DNA of 64,000 bases from the NCBI GenBank assembly GCA_036703275.1, contig DATNPK010000011.1:1-64000 (forward strand), in the 5' to 3' direction. How positions within the stretch are numbered: the stretch's first letter is position 1; the number at the start of each line of letters is the position of its first letter. Below, one piece after another: positions 7,678 to 16,897 of this stretch. Origin of the DNA: Coleofasciculaceae cyanobacterium. GTDB taxonomy: Bacteria > Cyanobacteriota > Cyanobacteriia > Cyanobacteriales > Xenococcaceae. The notes beneath the pieces are model-generated. The model saw nothing but the letters and a program-made list of their open reading frames with translations, was not told the origin of the DNA and searched no databases. The translations under genes were made by a program, and so were the position numbers.

Positions 7678-7766
7678 ATTAACAAGTATGAATTTGGTAG
7701 AGAAATCTAGCTGTTTCAACACTGTTGCTACACTACCTTGCCATGACTGGATTACGACAGTATCTT

Positions 7767-9527
7767 TTAGCGCATTTCATTTATTGTTCTGCTACTTAGT
7801 TTTTCATCTTGAAATTGTCGGGCATAAAATCTAGCGTATACGCCATTTTTATCTAGCAATTCTTGATGACTTCCTGACTCAACTATTTGCCCTTTCTCTA
7901 AGACTAAAATGCGATCTGCTCGTCGTACGGTAGCTAAACGGTGGGCAATGACAAACACGGTACGATCCTGCATAATTCTTTCTAAAGCTTCCTGTACTAA
8001 GGCTTCAGATTCTGAGTCTAAAGCTGAGGTGGCTTCATCTAAAATTAGGATTCGAGGATCGAGTAAAATAGCACGGGCGATCGCAATTCTCTGTCTTTGT
8101 CCTCCTGATAAATTGACTCCTCTTTCTCCCACATAAGTAAAATAGCCTTGGGACAGTTCGCTAATAAACTGATGTGCATTAGCAATTTTAGCAGCGGCTT
8201 TAATATCTTTGTAAGCGAAATTGCTTTTTCCAAAAGCAATATTCTGAGCAATCGTACCAGAAAATAAGGTATTTTCTTGCGGAACAATTCCTATTTGTTG
8301 ACGCAAGCTTTTGAGCGTAACATCTTGTATATTGACACCATCTATAAAAATTTGCCCACAATCTGCATTATAAAAACGAGGCAATAAATTTACTAAAGTA
8401 GATTTCCCAGCTCCTGAAGAACCGACTAAGGCAATAGTTTCTCCAGGGTAAGCTAGCAGGCTTAAATTATTAATTACAGGAATGCCTTTTTGATAGCTAA
8501 AGCTAACAGCAGCATATTCAACTTTACCCGTTACTGACTGTAAAGCGATCGCCTTTTCTGTTTCGATTACCGCTGGTTTAATTGTCAATAATTCAAAAAT
8601 CTTATCTACTGAAGCTTGTCCTTCTTTGAAACTATTATAATTACTTGTGGTATGAGTAATCGGATCGATTAATAGTGCTACCCCCGTGATATAGCTCACA
8701 AAATCTTTTCCTGTAAGATTACCCAAGGAAATCTGCCAACCGCCTAAGAAAAAAATAAATAATACGGTCATTACCAACAAAAAACCGACCACCACAAATT
8801 GAAATGCTTTTGCCTTCTCTGCCTGATATTTAGCCTGTCGGTTAGCTTCTGCTTCATGACTAAAACGTTCCAGCTCATAACTTTCGGCGGCAAAAGCCTG
8901 GACTAAGCGAATACCTCCCAATACCTCGGTTAACAAAGCAGATAAATTAGAAATGCGGTTTTGACTACGCCGTGAATATTGCAATAACTTTTCGCCAAAC
9001 GCCCCAATAATTAATCCCATTACTGGAGCTAAGATCAAAGTTGCGATCGTCAACTGCCAATTAAGCCAAAGCATATAGCCCAGCACCACAACTAACTGCA
9101 AAATACAGGGAACAAAATCATGAAAAAACTGATTAATTACTTCCCCAATGCGATCGATGTCTTCGGTTAAACGATAAGTCAGATCTCCTGTTTTAGCTTT
9201 TTCAAAGTAGTTTAAACTTAGCTTTTGTAAATGGCTATAAACAGACTTTCGCAGGTCTAAGGTGATGTTGAGAGCCGCTTTCGCCATCAATGAATCTTGT
9301 CCGTATTGAGCAACGCCCTGTAGGAGAAAAACAATCGCAGTTAATCCTGCTAGTCGAGCAATACTACCAGGATCTCCTTTGCCAATGTATTGACTTACTT
9401 CTCCTGCCAACCATGCTTTAATCGGCCAGAATACTGTAAATATGAGAGTACAGACAAAAGCCCAGACTATGATTAGACTTTGCGGACGAATAAACGGTAT
9501 GAGTTGCCAGTAGCTACGATTCTTCAA
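7767..9527 (-). CDS. ABC exporter, fused permease-ATPase (MsbA-like half transporter)
   Basis: The 586-residue protein has six membrane segments in residues 15-300 and a nucleotide-binding domain in 335-575. Walker A is GSSGAGKST (about residue 372), the Q-loop region is GIVPQENTLFSG, the signature is LSGGQRQRIAIARAIL, Walker B is LILDEATSALD and the H-loop is VIAHRLATV. It would dimerise in the inner membrane and export a hydrophobic substrate such as a lipid, glycolipid or peptide. Similar cyanobacterial half-transporters include HepA-type proteins of polysaccharide export, but nothing here narrows the substrate. Translation apparently starts at TTG (9527); no ATG is near. It stands alone on the minus strand next to the IS1 relic. 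Confidence 0.88.
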   Translation of the reverse strand: MKNRSYWQLIPFIRPQSLIIVWAFVCTLIFTVFWPIKAWLAGEVSQYIGKGDPGSIARLAGLTAIVFLLQGVAQYGQDSLMAKAALNITLDLRKSVYSHLQKLSLNYFEKAKTGDLTYRLTEDIDRIGEVINQFFHDFVPCILQLVVVLGYMLWLNWQLTIATLILAPVMGLIIGAFGEKLLQYSRRSQNRISNLSALLTEVLGGIRLVQAFAAESYELERFSHEAEANRQAKYQAEKAKAFQFVVVGFLLVMTVLFIFFLGGWQISLGNLTGKDFVSYITGVALLIDPITHTTSNYNSFKEGQASVDKIFELLTIKPAVIETEKAIALQSVTGKVEYAAVSFSYQKGIPVINNLSLLAYPGETIALVGSSGAGKSTLVNLLPRFYNADCGQIFIDGVNIQDVTLKSLRQQIGIVPQENTLFSGTIAQNIAFGKSNFAYKDIKAAAKIANAHQFISELSQGYFTYVGERGVNLSGGQRQRIAIARAILLDPRILILDEATSALDSESEALVQEALERIMQDRTVFVIAHRLATVRRADRILVLEKGQIVESGSHQELLDKNGVYARFYARQFQDEKLSSRTINEMR

Positions 9528-9950
9528 AGCTGCCTTATAGAGTTTATGGTAGTCATCAGTCTACACTAGAGCTTGTTGCTGTCAATTAATTTTGTATTTT
9601 TGAGCTATCTATTCAAGGCTAATTGTCAAAAATTGACAAAAAAAAAGTGCGTTGTCTAAAGACGCACCCTGAAAATTGGTAAATAATAATGAATATCTAG
9701 TCTTAATATTTATTATTTCACAGCTTTTTTTAATCATCGCTATATTCATATAATCTTGTTTAAATAACAACAATCTTTATCTTGTCTTTATATAAATGCA
9801 TTTGCGGTGATTTAGTAACCTTCAGATTTATGGCTTTTTAGCTATTGACTTTCGGTTTTAAATCATTATTTATTGTTCTAGAGTTGAGGTCAAAAACTGA
9901 CTTTTTAGGCTCTGACTTATCAATGCCATGATTAACTATTAACAGCCAGG
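9528..9950. other. AT-rich intergenic region
   Basis: Apart from the minus-strand terminator at 9637-9667, nothing recognisable is present. It includes the likely promoter region for the ABC exporter gene. Confidence 0.4.
9637..9667 (-). terminator. Rho-independent terminator, minus strand
   Basis: On the minus strand GTGCGT and ACGCAC (plus-strand 9662-9667 and 9647-9652) pair around a 9-base loop and are followed at once by a run of T (plus-strand A-run 9638-9646). It is the first such signal after the gene ending at 9951. Confidence 0.65.
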
Positions 9951-10253
9951 CTAAAATTCGTTCTCTTCTATATAGCGTAAAGCTAAATACATTAGTCCGA
10001 CAAAGACAGCCATACCAATCAAAATTATGCCAATGAGGCTATTTCCTGCCCTAAAGGCGATCGCGATCGCTGCCAAGAAAGGAATAACCAAAACTGCCAA
10101 CACTATACTCAGCTTAACAGGAGTCCAGTGAATATCTTTCCAGGTAGTTTCAATCTTACCGTTGCCTCCTATCTGTGGTAATTCCGCCTTTTGAGATTTA
10201 GCAATTCTGCCTTGGACTAATCTTTTGGGTAGGTTGTGCTTTTCTGGTGTCAT
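9951..10253 (-). CDS. Small two-helix membrane protein
   Basis: Starting at ATG 10253 gives a 100-residue protein (MTPEKHNLPKRLVQG...). Two hydrophobic segments, KLSIVLAVLVIPFLAAIAIA and LIGIILIGMAVFVGLMYLAL, are joined by a short polar turn, and the protein ends RYIEENEF. The N-terminal 45 residues are basic and soluble. A longer frame extends upstream but begins at a rare start and adds no plausible sequence. It resembles small conserved cyanobacterial inner-membrane proteins; the family name and function are not known to me. A terminator lies about 280 bases downstream. Confidence 0.65.
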   Translation of the reverse strand: MTPEKHNLPKRLVQGRIAKSQKAELPQIGGNGKIETTWKDIHWTPVKLSIVLAVLVIPFLAAIAIAFRAGNSLIGIILIGMAVFVGLMYLALRYIEENEF

Positions 10254-10648
10254 AGCTAGGGAGCAAAAATTAATTAAAGTTTGCACGATCAATATTCTTT
10301 CGTGATTGACCAGGGCTTCGCCCTTCGAGGTATGAGGTATGAAGTATCAAGCTAGCTGCTTACTTGCTCCTGACTTCAAGACACAAGCCTTTTTCAAAGA
10401 GCGTGAACTTCGTACTTCATACTTTTTTTGACCAAACAAAATATCAAACTCAGGCATTCAGATTAACCACTTAACCGAGAGAATGACAGGATCTGCGTAA
10501 ATATAGTTATTAATACTTAAAATATTGTGATAAATATTAGTTTAAATTCATTAAACAACCAAAGCTTACTAGTTTTCTGTAGACAGCGCAATTTTGCTCG
10601 TTTAACCTTTCAGTAGATCGAGACTGTATTAAATATGAATGAGGCTGT
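10254..10648. other. Intergenic region with a dispersed inverted repeat
   Basis: GTATGAAGTA at 10337-10346 is the exact reverse complement of TACTTCATAC at 10413-10422, which is followed by a T-run. The unit resembles the TACTTCATAC-type filler repeats common between cyanobacterial genes. It could also act as a weak terminator. The last 100 bases before 10649 are AT-rich. Confidence 0.45.
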
Positions 10649-11689
10649 ATGAGTGGAGATGCGATCGCCTTGGCTAAAAAGATCAAAATTCAGTTTGAAC
10701 ATTGCCAAAAGCGAAGGCAATATTCTCAGATGGCAAAACTGATAACTTATGCTTTACAGGTAATTCCGAGTAATTATAATCAGCAGATTTTTGGCTATAT
10801 TCCCAATCTATTTTCACAAGTTGAACTAGATCTTACTTCTCAAATACAGGCAAAGGAGTTATTGATTGGCGAACCTGTAGTTTATAAAATCTATTATCCT
10901 GCTCAACAAGAACTATACGGCATTCCCTATTTTTATATTTTTTGCTATCTTCAAGAAAATTCTCAACAGCTCAATGTTTATTTTCAAAGCGCACATCCAC
11001 GCTCTAAAAATTTATCTCCCGAGCAATACTATTTAAACCAATCAACCATAAATTTTGAAGGGGGTATATCCGCTTTTAATTCTAACAACCTATCGGTAAT
11101 TAGCATTAGCGATCCTGGACATTTTATTCCTGGATTAACCTCTAGTTACTATGCAGGATCGGCAGAATTAAACTTTACCAAACTAATTGCCCAGGTATTA
11201 GAACAAATCTGTAATTTAGCAAAGATTAAGCTTAATAATACAATGCTGTTTGGTTCTTCAGCAGGTTCATTTGGCGCATTGCTTAGCAGCACCTATTTGC
11301 AGCAAAAGACTAACGTTTTAGCAGTAAATAGTCAAATTTACTTACAAAATAGAAACCATTTAATGAAGTTTTTGTTTGGAGTTAATCAACCTCAAAAGCT
11401 CTTGACAAAATTTGGCAATCAAATTGACTGTTACTATAGATTTAAACAAGATTTGAGGAGCATTCCCAACATTTATATCTTGGCTAACATCAACGACCAT
11501 CTACATCAAAGAAACTTCGATTTTTATCAATTATATTTATCTAGATTTACTCAAAAAGGTCTTAATAATCAATCCGTTTTTGATAGCTACTATGGCATAG
11601 AAGGTCATGGTCGCCCTGAAACAGCTTCTTTAAAAGCTAAAATCGAAATTGCTAGAAAAATTTTAACCATGAAGTCAAGCGATCAATAA
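10649..11689 (+). CDS. Putative alpha/beta-hydrolase-like protein
   Basis: The 346-residue protein has no signal peptide. About residues 200-210 read MLFGSSAGSFGALLSS, a nucleophile-elbow (G-S-S-A-G) of the alpha/beta-hydrolase type, with a candidate catalytic His in YYGIEGHGRPE near residue 325. The central acidic residue is not obvious. YKIYYPAQQELYGIPYFYIF and NLSVISISDPGHFIPGLTSSY would be core strands. The N-terminal 60 residues form helices. The family is not recognised beyond this; some cyanobacterial glycosyltransferase-linked proteins have a comparable layout. The start ATG at 10649 lacks a strong ribosome site. Confidence 0.55.
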   Translation: MSGDAIALAKKIKIQFEHCQKRRQYSQMAKLITYALQVIPSNYNQQIFGYIPNLFSQVELDLTSQIQAKELLIGEPVVYKIYYPAQQELYGIPYFYIFCYLQENSQQLNVYFQSAHPRSKNLSPEQYYLNQSTINFEGGISAFNSNNLSVISISDPGHFIPGLTSSYYAGSAELNFTKLIAQVLEQICNLAKIKLNNTMLFGSSAGSFGALLSSTYLQQKTNVLAVNSQIYLQNRNHLMKFLFGVNQPQKLLTKFGNQIDCYYRFKQDLRSIPNIYILANINDHLHQRNFDFYQLYLSRFTQKGLNNQSVFDSYYGIEGHGRPETASLKAKIEIARKILTMKSSDQ

Positions 11690-11718
11690 TTCAACTTAAA
11701 GCAAAATAGGATAATTAA

Positions 11719-11746
11719 AGCGATTACCCGAAGGGTATCCGTGATA
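11719..11746. repeat. Dispersed GCGATTACCCGAAGGGT repeat
   Basis: The 28 bases beginning GCGATTACCCGAAGGGTATC are, in inverted orientation, a relative of the unit at about 4222-4254. Intergenic filler repeat. Confidence 0.4.
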
Positions 11747-11834
11747 GAGTCCTTTAGGGGACATTTATTTCTACAGCCAGATCTCAGGCACCTCAGTCTA
11801 CTACTAAATCTCTGATTACTTTTGAGCAATGCTA

Positions 11835-12119
11835 TTAAGCGACAAACTGAATATCCGGTAATAGCGGATCTTTAACAATACCAAAACCAGCGTAATTCCA
11901 ACGCTCCATTAAGCCTTTGAGTTGAATTGGCGAAGCTGTTTCTACGGTAAGGCGATCGCGAAATTCTTGACCGTGAGTATTAATGTAGCTCATGGCATCA
12001 TAATCATGCTGAAAGACTAACAGATAACTTGCTTCAACACCTCTTGATTCGGGCATCCGAGCCACTAAATATTTGCCGTCTTGCTTAGAACGAATTAAGT
12101 AATTAATTTGTAGTAACAT
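11835..12119 (-). CDS. Conserved hypothetical protein (94 aa)
   Basis: ATG at 12119 opens a clean 94-residue soluble protein, MLLQINYLIRSKQDGKYLVA through DPLLPDIQFVA. It reads as a small alpha/beta domain (YLVARMPESRG, SYLLVFQHDYDAMSYINTH, NYAGFGIVKDPLLPD). It resembles short proteins seen across cyanobacterial genomes, but I cannot give a function. It lies 90 bases from the start of the downstream permease gene on the same strand, so co-transcription is possible. Confidence 0.6.
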   Translation of the reverse strand: MLLQINYLIRSKQDGKYLVARMPESRGVEASYLLVFQHDYDAMSYINTHGQEFRDRLTVETASPIQLKGLMERWNYAGFGIVKDPLLPDIQFVA

Positions 12120-12208
12120 TCTTGCTCCTGCATCCCGATCTATATTTCTGGATGGAACTTAATTTTAAAGCATTGCATTTGTCTTGTATCAGCTTAGCGA
12201 ACTGATGG

Positions 12209-13258
12209 CTACTTGAGATCTGCCAATTTAATTTTGGGGTCAACCGCTTTTAAGAGCAAATCCGCCAGCAAGTTACCGATAATCAACATAGTTGCTCCCA
12301 TCATCAGACTTGCCATAACTAGATATTTATCTTGAGCTTGAACTGCCTGCAAAGTTAAACGTCCCAAGCCTGGCCAATTAAAGAAAAATTCAGCGATAAA
12401 CGAACCACCGAGCAAGCTGGCAAATTCAAAACCTAACAAAGTGATTAGAGGATTAATGGCATTGCGCAGTGCGTGAACATAAATAACTTTGTTTTCTGGC
12501 AAACCCTTGGCACGAGCGGTTTGAATATAGTCTTGACGCAGTACATCTAGCAGTTGACCTCTGGTTAAACGCTGCAATCCCGCGAAACTAGTAATACTCA
12601 AAGCTATGGTAGGCAACACCATATGCCAGGCAATATCGAGTATCTTACCCAGAGGCGATAGCTCTTCATGATTGATAATAGTCATGCCACCTACGGGAAA
12701 AAGAGGAGACAAAAACTGAGCAATAATTAAAAAGATTAGGGCGGTAATAAAGCTGGGAAATCCTTGTCCAAAATAACTCAGCACTCGCAGAACTTGATCG
12801 ACACGACTATTTTGCTTGACTGCGCTGAGAATCCCCAAAGGAATGGCGATCGCCCAAGTCAGCACGATCGAAGCGATCGCTAAAGCTAGGGTGGCAGGAA
12901 TCCTTTCGATCAGTAGCGAAGAAACGGAACGAAAGTAAACGAAGCTTTCGCCGAAATCAAACCGAGTAATTACTCGCCACAGCCAGCGAAAATATTGAAC
13001 CATGGCTGGCTGATCTAAGCCAAACTGTTCGGTTAGCTCGTTAATCCGTTCGGGGGTAATCTGAGGGTTTTCTCTGAGGGTATCAAGATAGTCTCCTGGT
13101 GCTATTTCGACAATGGCAAAACAAAGAGCAGAAGCCAAAAGTAGAGTTAATACAGCCTGGAATAATCTCTTGAGAATGTATAGAGTAGTTTCACTATAGA
13201 GAATATTTTGAAGCTGAGATAATGGCGATCGCGCGATCGCATTGTTACTTTGAGCCAT
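12209..13258 (-). CDS. ABC transporter permease, DppB/OppB type
   Basis: The 349-residue protein has an N-terminal anchor (about residues 28-50), a periplasmic segment with the GDYLDTLRENPQITPERINE pattern typical of peptide/nickel permeases, and five further membrane helices. The EAA-like cytoplasmic loop is QDYIQTARAKGLPENKV followed by HALRNAINPLITLLG, which contacts the ATPase subunits. GLGRLTLQAVQAQD before the last helix is also characteristic. It would form a heterodimer with a DppC-type partner, but no partner, ATPase or binding protein is adjacent. Dispersed transporter genes of this sort are common in cyanobacteria. Substrate unknown. Confidence 0.88.
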   Translation of the reverse strand: MAQSNNAIARSPLSQLQNILYSETTLYILKRLFQAVLTLLLASALCFAIVEIAPGDYLDTLRENPQITPERINELTEQFGLDQPAMVQYFRWLWRVITRFDFGESFVYFRSVSSLLIERIPATLALAIASIVLTWAIAIPLGILSAVKQNSRVDQVLRVLSYFGQGFPSFITALIFLIIAQFLSPLFPVGGMTIINHEELSPLGKILDIAWHMVLPTIALSITSFAGLQRLTRGQLLDVLRQDYIQTARAKGLPENKVIYVHALRNAINPLITLLGFEFASLLGGSFIAEFFFNWPGLGRLTLQAVQAQDKYLVMASLMMGATMLIIGNLLADLLLKAVDPKIKLADLK

Positions 13259-13304
13259 AGATTTATCCAGTTAACTCGTTAATCAAACAATAGCCGAGTG
13301 GCAA

Positions 13305-14024
13305 TTAAGCGAAATAGGCTGCAATCCAAAATAAACTATCGACTAAAATTGTGCTTAAAACTGCCCCAGCAAACGCCCACCAGTGTAGCTCGGTTTTTTT
13401 CAAAGACCACCAGCTAACCGCTAATAAAATATTAACCAAAACAATTGCCCAACTAATACCCCAAAAAGTTTGAACTTGAGTCAAGGCGGCTTTAAATATT
13501 GGCGAAGCCAAAGCAGGATCTAGATCGACAGTCATTAACTCGCGCCAGTAAGGAATTACCTCAACCAGATAAAAGTACAAATCGGTAATAGCTGTACCCA
13601 GCAACGAGCCAAGATAAAAGAAATTACCAATTTTTCCCCAACCGCGCCAAATACACCAGAGGGCAAAAGGTAGACCAATAGATTCAATTGGAAGATGAAT
13701 TAAAGGTTCAGACCTCAACCAACCCCAATAAATTGAACCAGCCAGCCAACTCCAGCTAAAGCCTAAGATAATATCACCCCACCAGCGGCTTTGAGGTCGT
13801 TCCCACAAATACCATCCTAGTCCCACCCAAAACAGAGTCAACAGCAGGCTAACCTTAGGAAACAGTCTGACTATTGGAGCTTGAAAAAATACTGGTACGG
13901 AAACCAAAAAAGAAGCTGTAAAAAATACGCGCCATGCTTTACGCTCTTGGCTTTGTTGCAGAGTCAAACTGAGAATGTTGGGGGTCGTCGCTGAAGAGCA
14001 GTCGGAACTTGAAGAAGATGTCAC
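13305..14024 (-). CDS. DUF3120-type membrane protein
   Basis: The 239-residue protein has a Ser-rich N-terminus and then about seven hydrophobic segments rich in Trp (RVFFTASFLVSVPVFFQAPI, LLTLFWVGLGWYLW, ILGFSWSWLAGSIYWGWL and others). The RKAWRVFFTASFLVSVPVFF opening matches my memory of the DUF3120 family, confined to cyanobacteria and of unknown function. Translation probably starts at GTG (14024). It lies 46 bases upstream of the ABC permease gene on the same strand, so the two may be transcribed together. Confidence 0.65.
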   Translation of the reverse strand: MTSSSSSDCSSATTPNILSLTLQQSQERKAWRVFFTASFLVSVPVFFQAPIVRLFPKVSLLLTLFWVGLGWYLWERPQSRWWGDIILGFSWSWLAGSIYWGWLRSEPLIHLPIESIGLPFALWCIWRGWGKIGNFFYLGSLLGTAITDLYFYLVEVIPYWRELMTVDLDPALASPIFKAALTQVQTFWGISWAIVLVNILLAVSWWSLKKTELHWWAFAGAVLSTILVDSLFWIAAYFA

Positions 14025-14395
14025 AAGCAGAATAAATAATTGTGTTGGGTGGACTAAGTTTAATTTTTGTTACTTATCTTTACCTTTATTCAAAATACCA
14101 CAGTTTTTTGGTCGGGGATCTGCATAACCAAGATTAAGAACAGGATTAATTTTAGTCCTAAATAGAATATCGACCTTAAATTATCTAAATCGCCTTAAGC
14201 TTTTTTAAAGATTTGCTGCTAATTTTAAAGCCCAAGTGATATTTGCATTTAAAGACTTTACAGCCGAGCGCCAACATGAATCGTAATAATTAAATATTAT
14301 TTTAATATGATTAATTCAAGGCTAAACCTTCCTTAACTTATCTTTGACCATAAATGTCCTAAACTGCAAGTTAATTATAGATAGAGCTACAACAG
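14025..14395. other. Intergenic region between divergent genes
   Basis: An AT-rich 371-base gap between the minus-strand membrane protein and phnM. It should contain promoters for both. I see no Pho-box direct repeats that I could defend, and no hairpin or RNA gene. Confidence 0.35.
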
Positions 14396-15538
14396 ATGCA
14401 GGAACAAATCTATACAAATTACCGCTTGCTCTTACCTACAGAAGAAGTATTAGGCACGATCGCAGTTAAAGATGGCATCATCTTAGATATACAACCAGGG
14501 ATAGTATCCCAAGGGCAAGATGGCAATGGTAACTATCTTGTACCTGGATTAATTGAACTTCATACCGATAACTTAGAAAAGTGTATTTCTCCTCGCCCTG
14601 GAGTCAGGTGGAATTTAGCTGCTGCCGCAGTCAATCACGATCGCGATTTAATCAGTTCGGGTATTACTACAGTATGTGATGCGATCGCGATTGGTGATGT
14701 TACCCCCAGAGACGATTCTTTGAGGTTACATCATTATGCACCAATGATCGAGGCGATCGCCCAAGGACAAGCAGCAGGAAGGTTTAGTGCCGATCATTGG
14801 CTACACTTGCGGTGTGAATTAGGTTACGAACATCTTTACGACATCATTGAACCCTTAGCACAGCATCCTTTACTAGCACTGATATCTTTGATGGATCATA
14901 CTCCTGGTCAACGTCAGTTCGTCAATACTGAGAAGTACAAACAATATTACGTCGGTAAGCATGGAATACCAGTTGAGAAGATGGAAGAGTTTATCAAGAT
15001 GCGTCTAAACAACCAGAGACAATATGCGGTTGAAAACCGACAGGCGTTAGTAAAAATGACGACAGAAAAAGGAATATCTCTAGCTAGTCATGATGATGCG
15101 ACAGTGGATCATGTACGAGATGCGATCGCCGAGGGAGTCGTTTTGGCTGAATTTCCCACTACGATTGATGCAGCCCAAGAAGCACACAGCAACGGTTTAT
15201 TAGTGCTTATGGGTGCGCCAAATCTGGTTTTGGGTGGTTCGCATTCTGGTAATGTTTCGGCAATAGAACTAGTGAAATTGGGTCTAGTTGATATTATTTC
15301 ATCTGATTATGTTCCTAGAAGTTTATTACAATCAGCATTTATTATCACTCAACAAAGTAATCAACCACTGTATCAAGCGATTAAGCTGGTTACGCTCAAT
15401 TCAGCTAAAGCGATTAATTTAGATCGGCAAATTGGTAGTTTAGAAGTTGGGAAGGTAGCCGATTTTATCACAGTGCATGACGATAAAATTGTCCCCAGAA
15501 TTTTAGAAGTATATAAACAAGGCGATCGCGTTGCTTAA
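14396..15538 (+). CDS. phnM: PhnM: alpha-D-ribose 1-methylphosphonate 5-triphosphate diphosphatase
   Basis: The 380-residue amidohydrolase-fold enzyme releases pyrophosphate from ribose-1-alkylphosphonate 5-triphosphate in the carbon-phosphorus lyase pathway. Diagnostic blocks are GLIELHTDNLEKCISPRPGV, ITTVCDAIAIGDV, LHLRCELGYEH, SLMDHTPGQRQF and SLASHDDATVDHV, with metal-binding His and Asp residues in HTDN, MDH and SHDD. C-terminal GSLEVGKVADFITVHDD is typical of amidohydrolases. Length and motifs match the family. No other phn genes (phnG-L) are in the window, so the rest of the C-P lyase must be elsewhere or absent. A 2H phosphoesterase gene follows 16 bases after the stop, in the same operon. 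Confidence 0.9.
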   Translation: MQEQIYTNYRLLLPTEEVLGTIAVKDGIILDIQPGIVSQGQDGNGNYLVPGLIELHTDNLEKCISPRPGVRWNLAAAAVNHDRDLISSGITTVCDAIAIGDVTPRDDSLRLHHYAPMIEAIAQGQAAGRFSADHWLHLRCELGYEHLYDIIEPLAQHPLLALISLMDHTPGQRQFVNTEKYKQYYVGKHGIPVEKMEEFIKMRLNNQRQYAVENRQALVKMTTEKGISLASHDDATVDHVRDAIAEGVVLAEFPTTIDAAQEAHSNGLLVLMGAPNLVLGGSHSGNVSAIELVKLGLVDIISSDYVPRSLLQSAFIITQQSNQPLYQAIKLVTLNSAKAINLDRQIGSLEVGKVADFITVHDDKIVPRILEVYKQGDRVA

Positions 15539-15554
15539 ACCAGAGGAATAAAGG

Positions 15555-16106
15555 ATGAAGGATGAGATAAACCATTGTCAGTATATTATTTATGCATGTC
15601 CTGTCAAAGACTTGAATACTCAACTTGAAACTTATTTTGCTCAAAGCCTTAAGTTGTTTGGTGAGAATACGGCACATAAATATATGCCACACTGCACTTT
15701 GACTGGGTTTTTTAACGCTCCGTTGAGTTTAGTTGCGCTTTATCTTCAGGCTTTAGATCGAGCCTATATAGAAGCCAAAAATAATTTAGCTTTAGATATA
15801 AATATTAAACAACTAACTTTTAAAGAAAATTGGCATGGTTTAGAATTACGGGCTGATGGAGTAAAACAATTAATTAGCCATTTTGCTCGCTTAGAAAATT
15901 CTTTAACTCGCCCAGAAAAGCTCAGATTAAAAGATTGGCTGCACCTCAGCTTGGCTTATGGTTTTAGTTCTAAAGATAGCGATAATTTACGTAAGTTGGC
16001 AACAGAAACTATCAATCTAAAAGCCGATGTAAATTGGCAATTACGTTTCTATCAAAAAAATGCCGATTGGTCTTGGAAATGCTTAAAAACTTGGGATCTT
16101 GATTAA
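15555..16106 (+). CDS. 2H (LigT-like) phosphoesterase family protein
   Basis: The 183-residue protein has the two HxT/S motifs of the 2H phosphoesterase superfamily: HCTLTGFF with His46 and HLSLAYGF with His130. These two His residues would face each other across the cleft and open or form 2',3'-cyclic or related cyclic phosphates. The spacing and length fit a single-domain member. Lying 16 bases behind phnM, it is well placed to hydrolyse the cyclic ribose phosphate made by C-P lyase, the job of PhnP in other bacteria; some proteobacterial phn operons also carry a 2H-type protein. That role is inferred from context. Confidence 0.75.
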   Translation: MKDEINHCQYIIYACPVKDLNTQLETYFAQSLKLFGENTAHKYMPHCTLTGFFNAPLSLVALYLQALDRAYIEAKNNLALDINIKQLTFKENWHGLELRADGVKQLISHFARLENSLTRPEKLRLKDWLHLSLAYGFSSKDSDNLRKLATETINLKADVNWQLRFYQKNADWSWKCLKTWDLD

Positions 16107-16245
16107 AAACATCTTCTAAATATATAGCAAGCAAATTATAGTCTAAGGCTTGAAAATTTTGTTAAAAAGGGAATAGAAAGTTGATTGAAAATGACCTGCT
16201 ATGAGAGCGATCGCCAAGATTTTCTCAACTAAAGGACTCGCATTA

Positions 16246-16806
16246 TTAGACATTGTTAAAAGCTAAAGGACATCTGATTTTCCCTCGATAATTTTTACTA
16301 TCTTGGGTTAAAAATTTCACCATAAAATATTCATTAGGTACATCAAAGGGTGATTGAATCCCATAATCACTTGCGGGTTTAAATCCAAATCGAGCATAAA
16401 ATTTAGCATCACCTAAAACTATAACTATTGGTGCTAATATTTTGTCAGCTATTTCTAAACCAGTTTGAATTAATAAGCTGCCTATTCCTTTATTTTGATA
16501 TTCTGGTAACACTGCCACTGGTGCTAAGGCTAATACTTGAGTAACTTCTTGGGCAATTAGATCTATGTAGCTAAATATAATATGACCAATTATTTTCTCG
16601 TCTAATACCGCTACTAAAGATAGTTCTGGAATATAGCGATCGCTGTGTCTGATTTTGTCTATTAGTTGTGCTTCATTCTCTTGTTCAAATGCTAAGTTGT
16701 TAACCAAAGCTATCTTGGAATAATCTGGTAATTCTTCAGCACGTATTGTTAAATTATTGATTATTTGACGATCGCGCTCGCCTTTTATTTTTGGTTCTTT
16801 GCTCAT
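16246..16806 (-). CDS. GNAT-family N-acetyltransferase (YhbS-like)
   Basis: Starting at ATG 16806 (MSKEPKIKGERDR...) the protein has 186 residues. A longer frame adds 18 hydrophobic residues that do not look like a real N-terminus. Acetyl-CoA binding is shown by LAPVAVLPEYQNKGIGSLLI (R/Q-x-x-G-x-G/A loop, with Q-N-K-G-I-G). The YARFGF motif and the GDAKFYARFGFKPAS arrangement are typical of the YhbS branch. It would transfer an acetyl group to an amine on a small molecule or protein; the substrate is not predictable. It is alone on the minus strand, 37 bases from the 3' end of the PRC-barrel gene's neighbourhood. Confidence 0.8.
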   Translation of the reverse strand: MSKEPKIKGERDRQIINNLTIRAEELPDYSKIALVNNLAFEQENEAQLIDKIRHSDRYIPELSLVAVLDEKIIGHIIFSYIDLIAQEVTQVLALAPVAVLPEYQNKGIGSLLIQTGLEIADKILAPIVIVLGDAKFYARFGFKPASDYGIQSPFDVPNEYFMVKFLTQDSKNYRGKIRCPLAFNNV

Positions 16807-16897
16807 TCGCCTGACTAATACTAAACATAAAATAAAAACTGCTTGCTCTTTTATTAGCAAACAGTCTTTAATTACTTCTTACTTCCGCAAAGCGATA

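Larger units (their letters stand above)
6910..7737. mobile_element. IS1-family insertion sequence relic (828 bp)
   Basis: Near-identical terminal inverted repeats define the element: GGTAGTGTAGCAATAGTGTT at 6910 and its reverse complement GGTAGTGTAGCAACAGTGTT ending at 7737 (one mismatch in the first 20). Inside are degraded insA- and insB-like frames. The 8 bases outside each end (CAATCTTC and TTGCCATG) do not match, so no target duplication remains. Decayed, non-autonomous copy. Confidence 0.85.
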
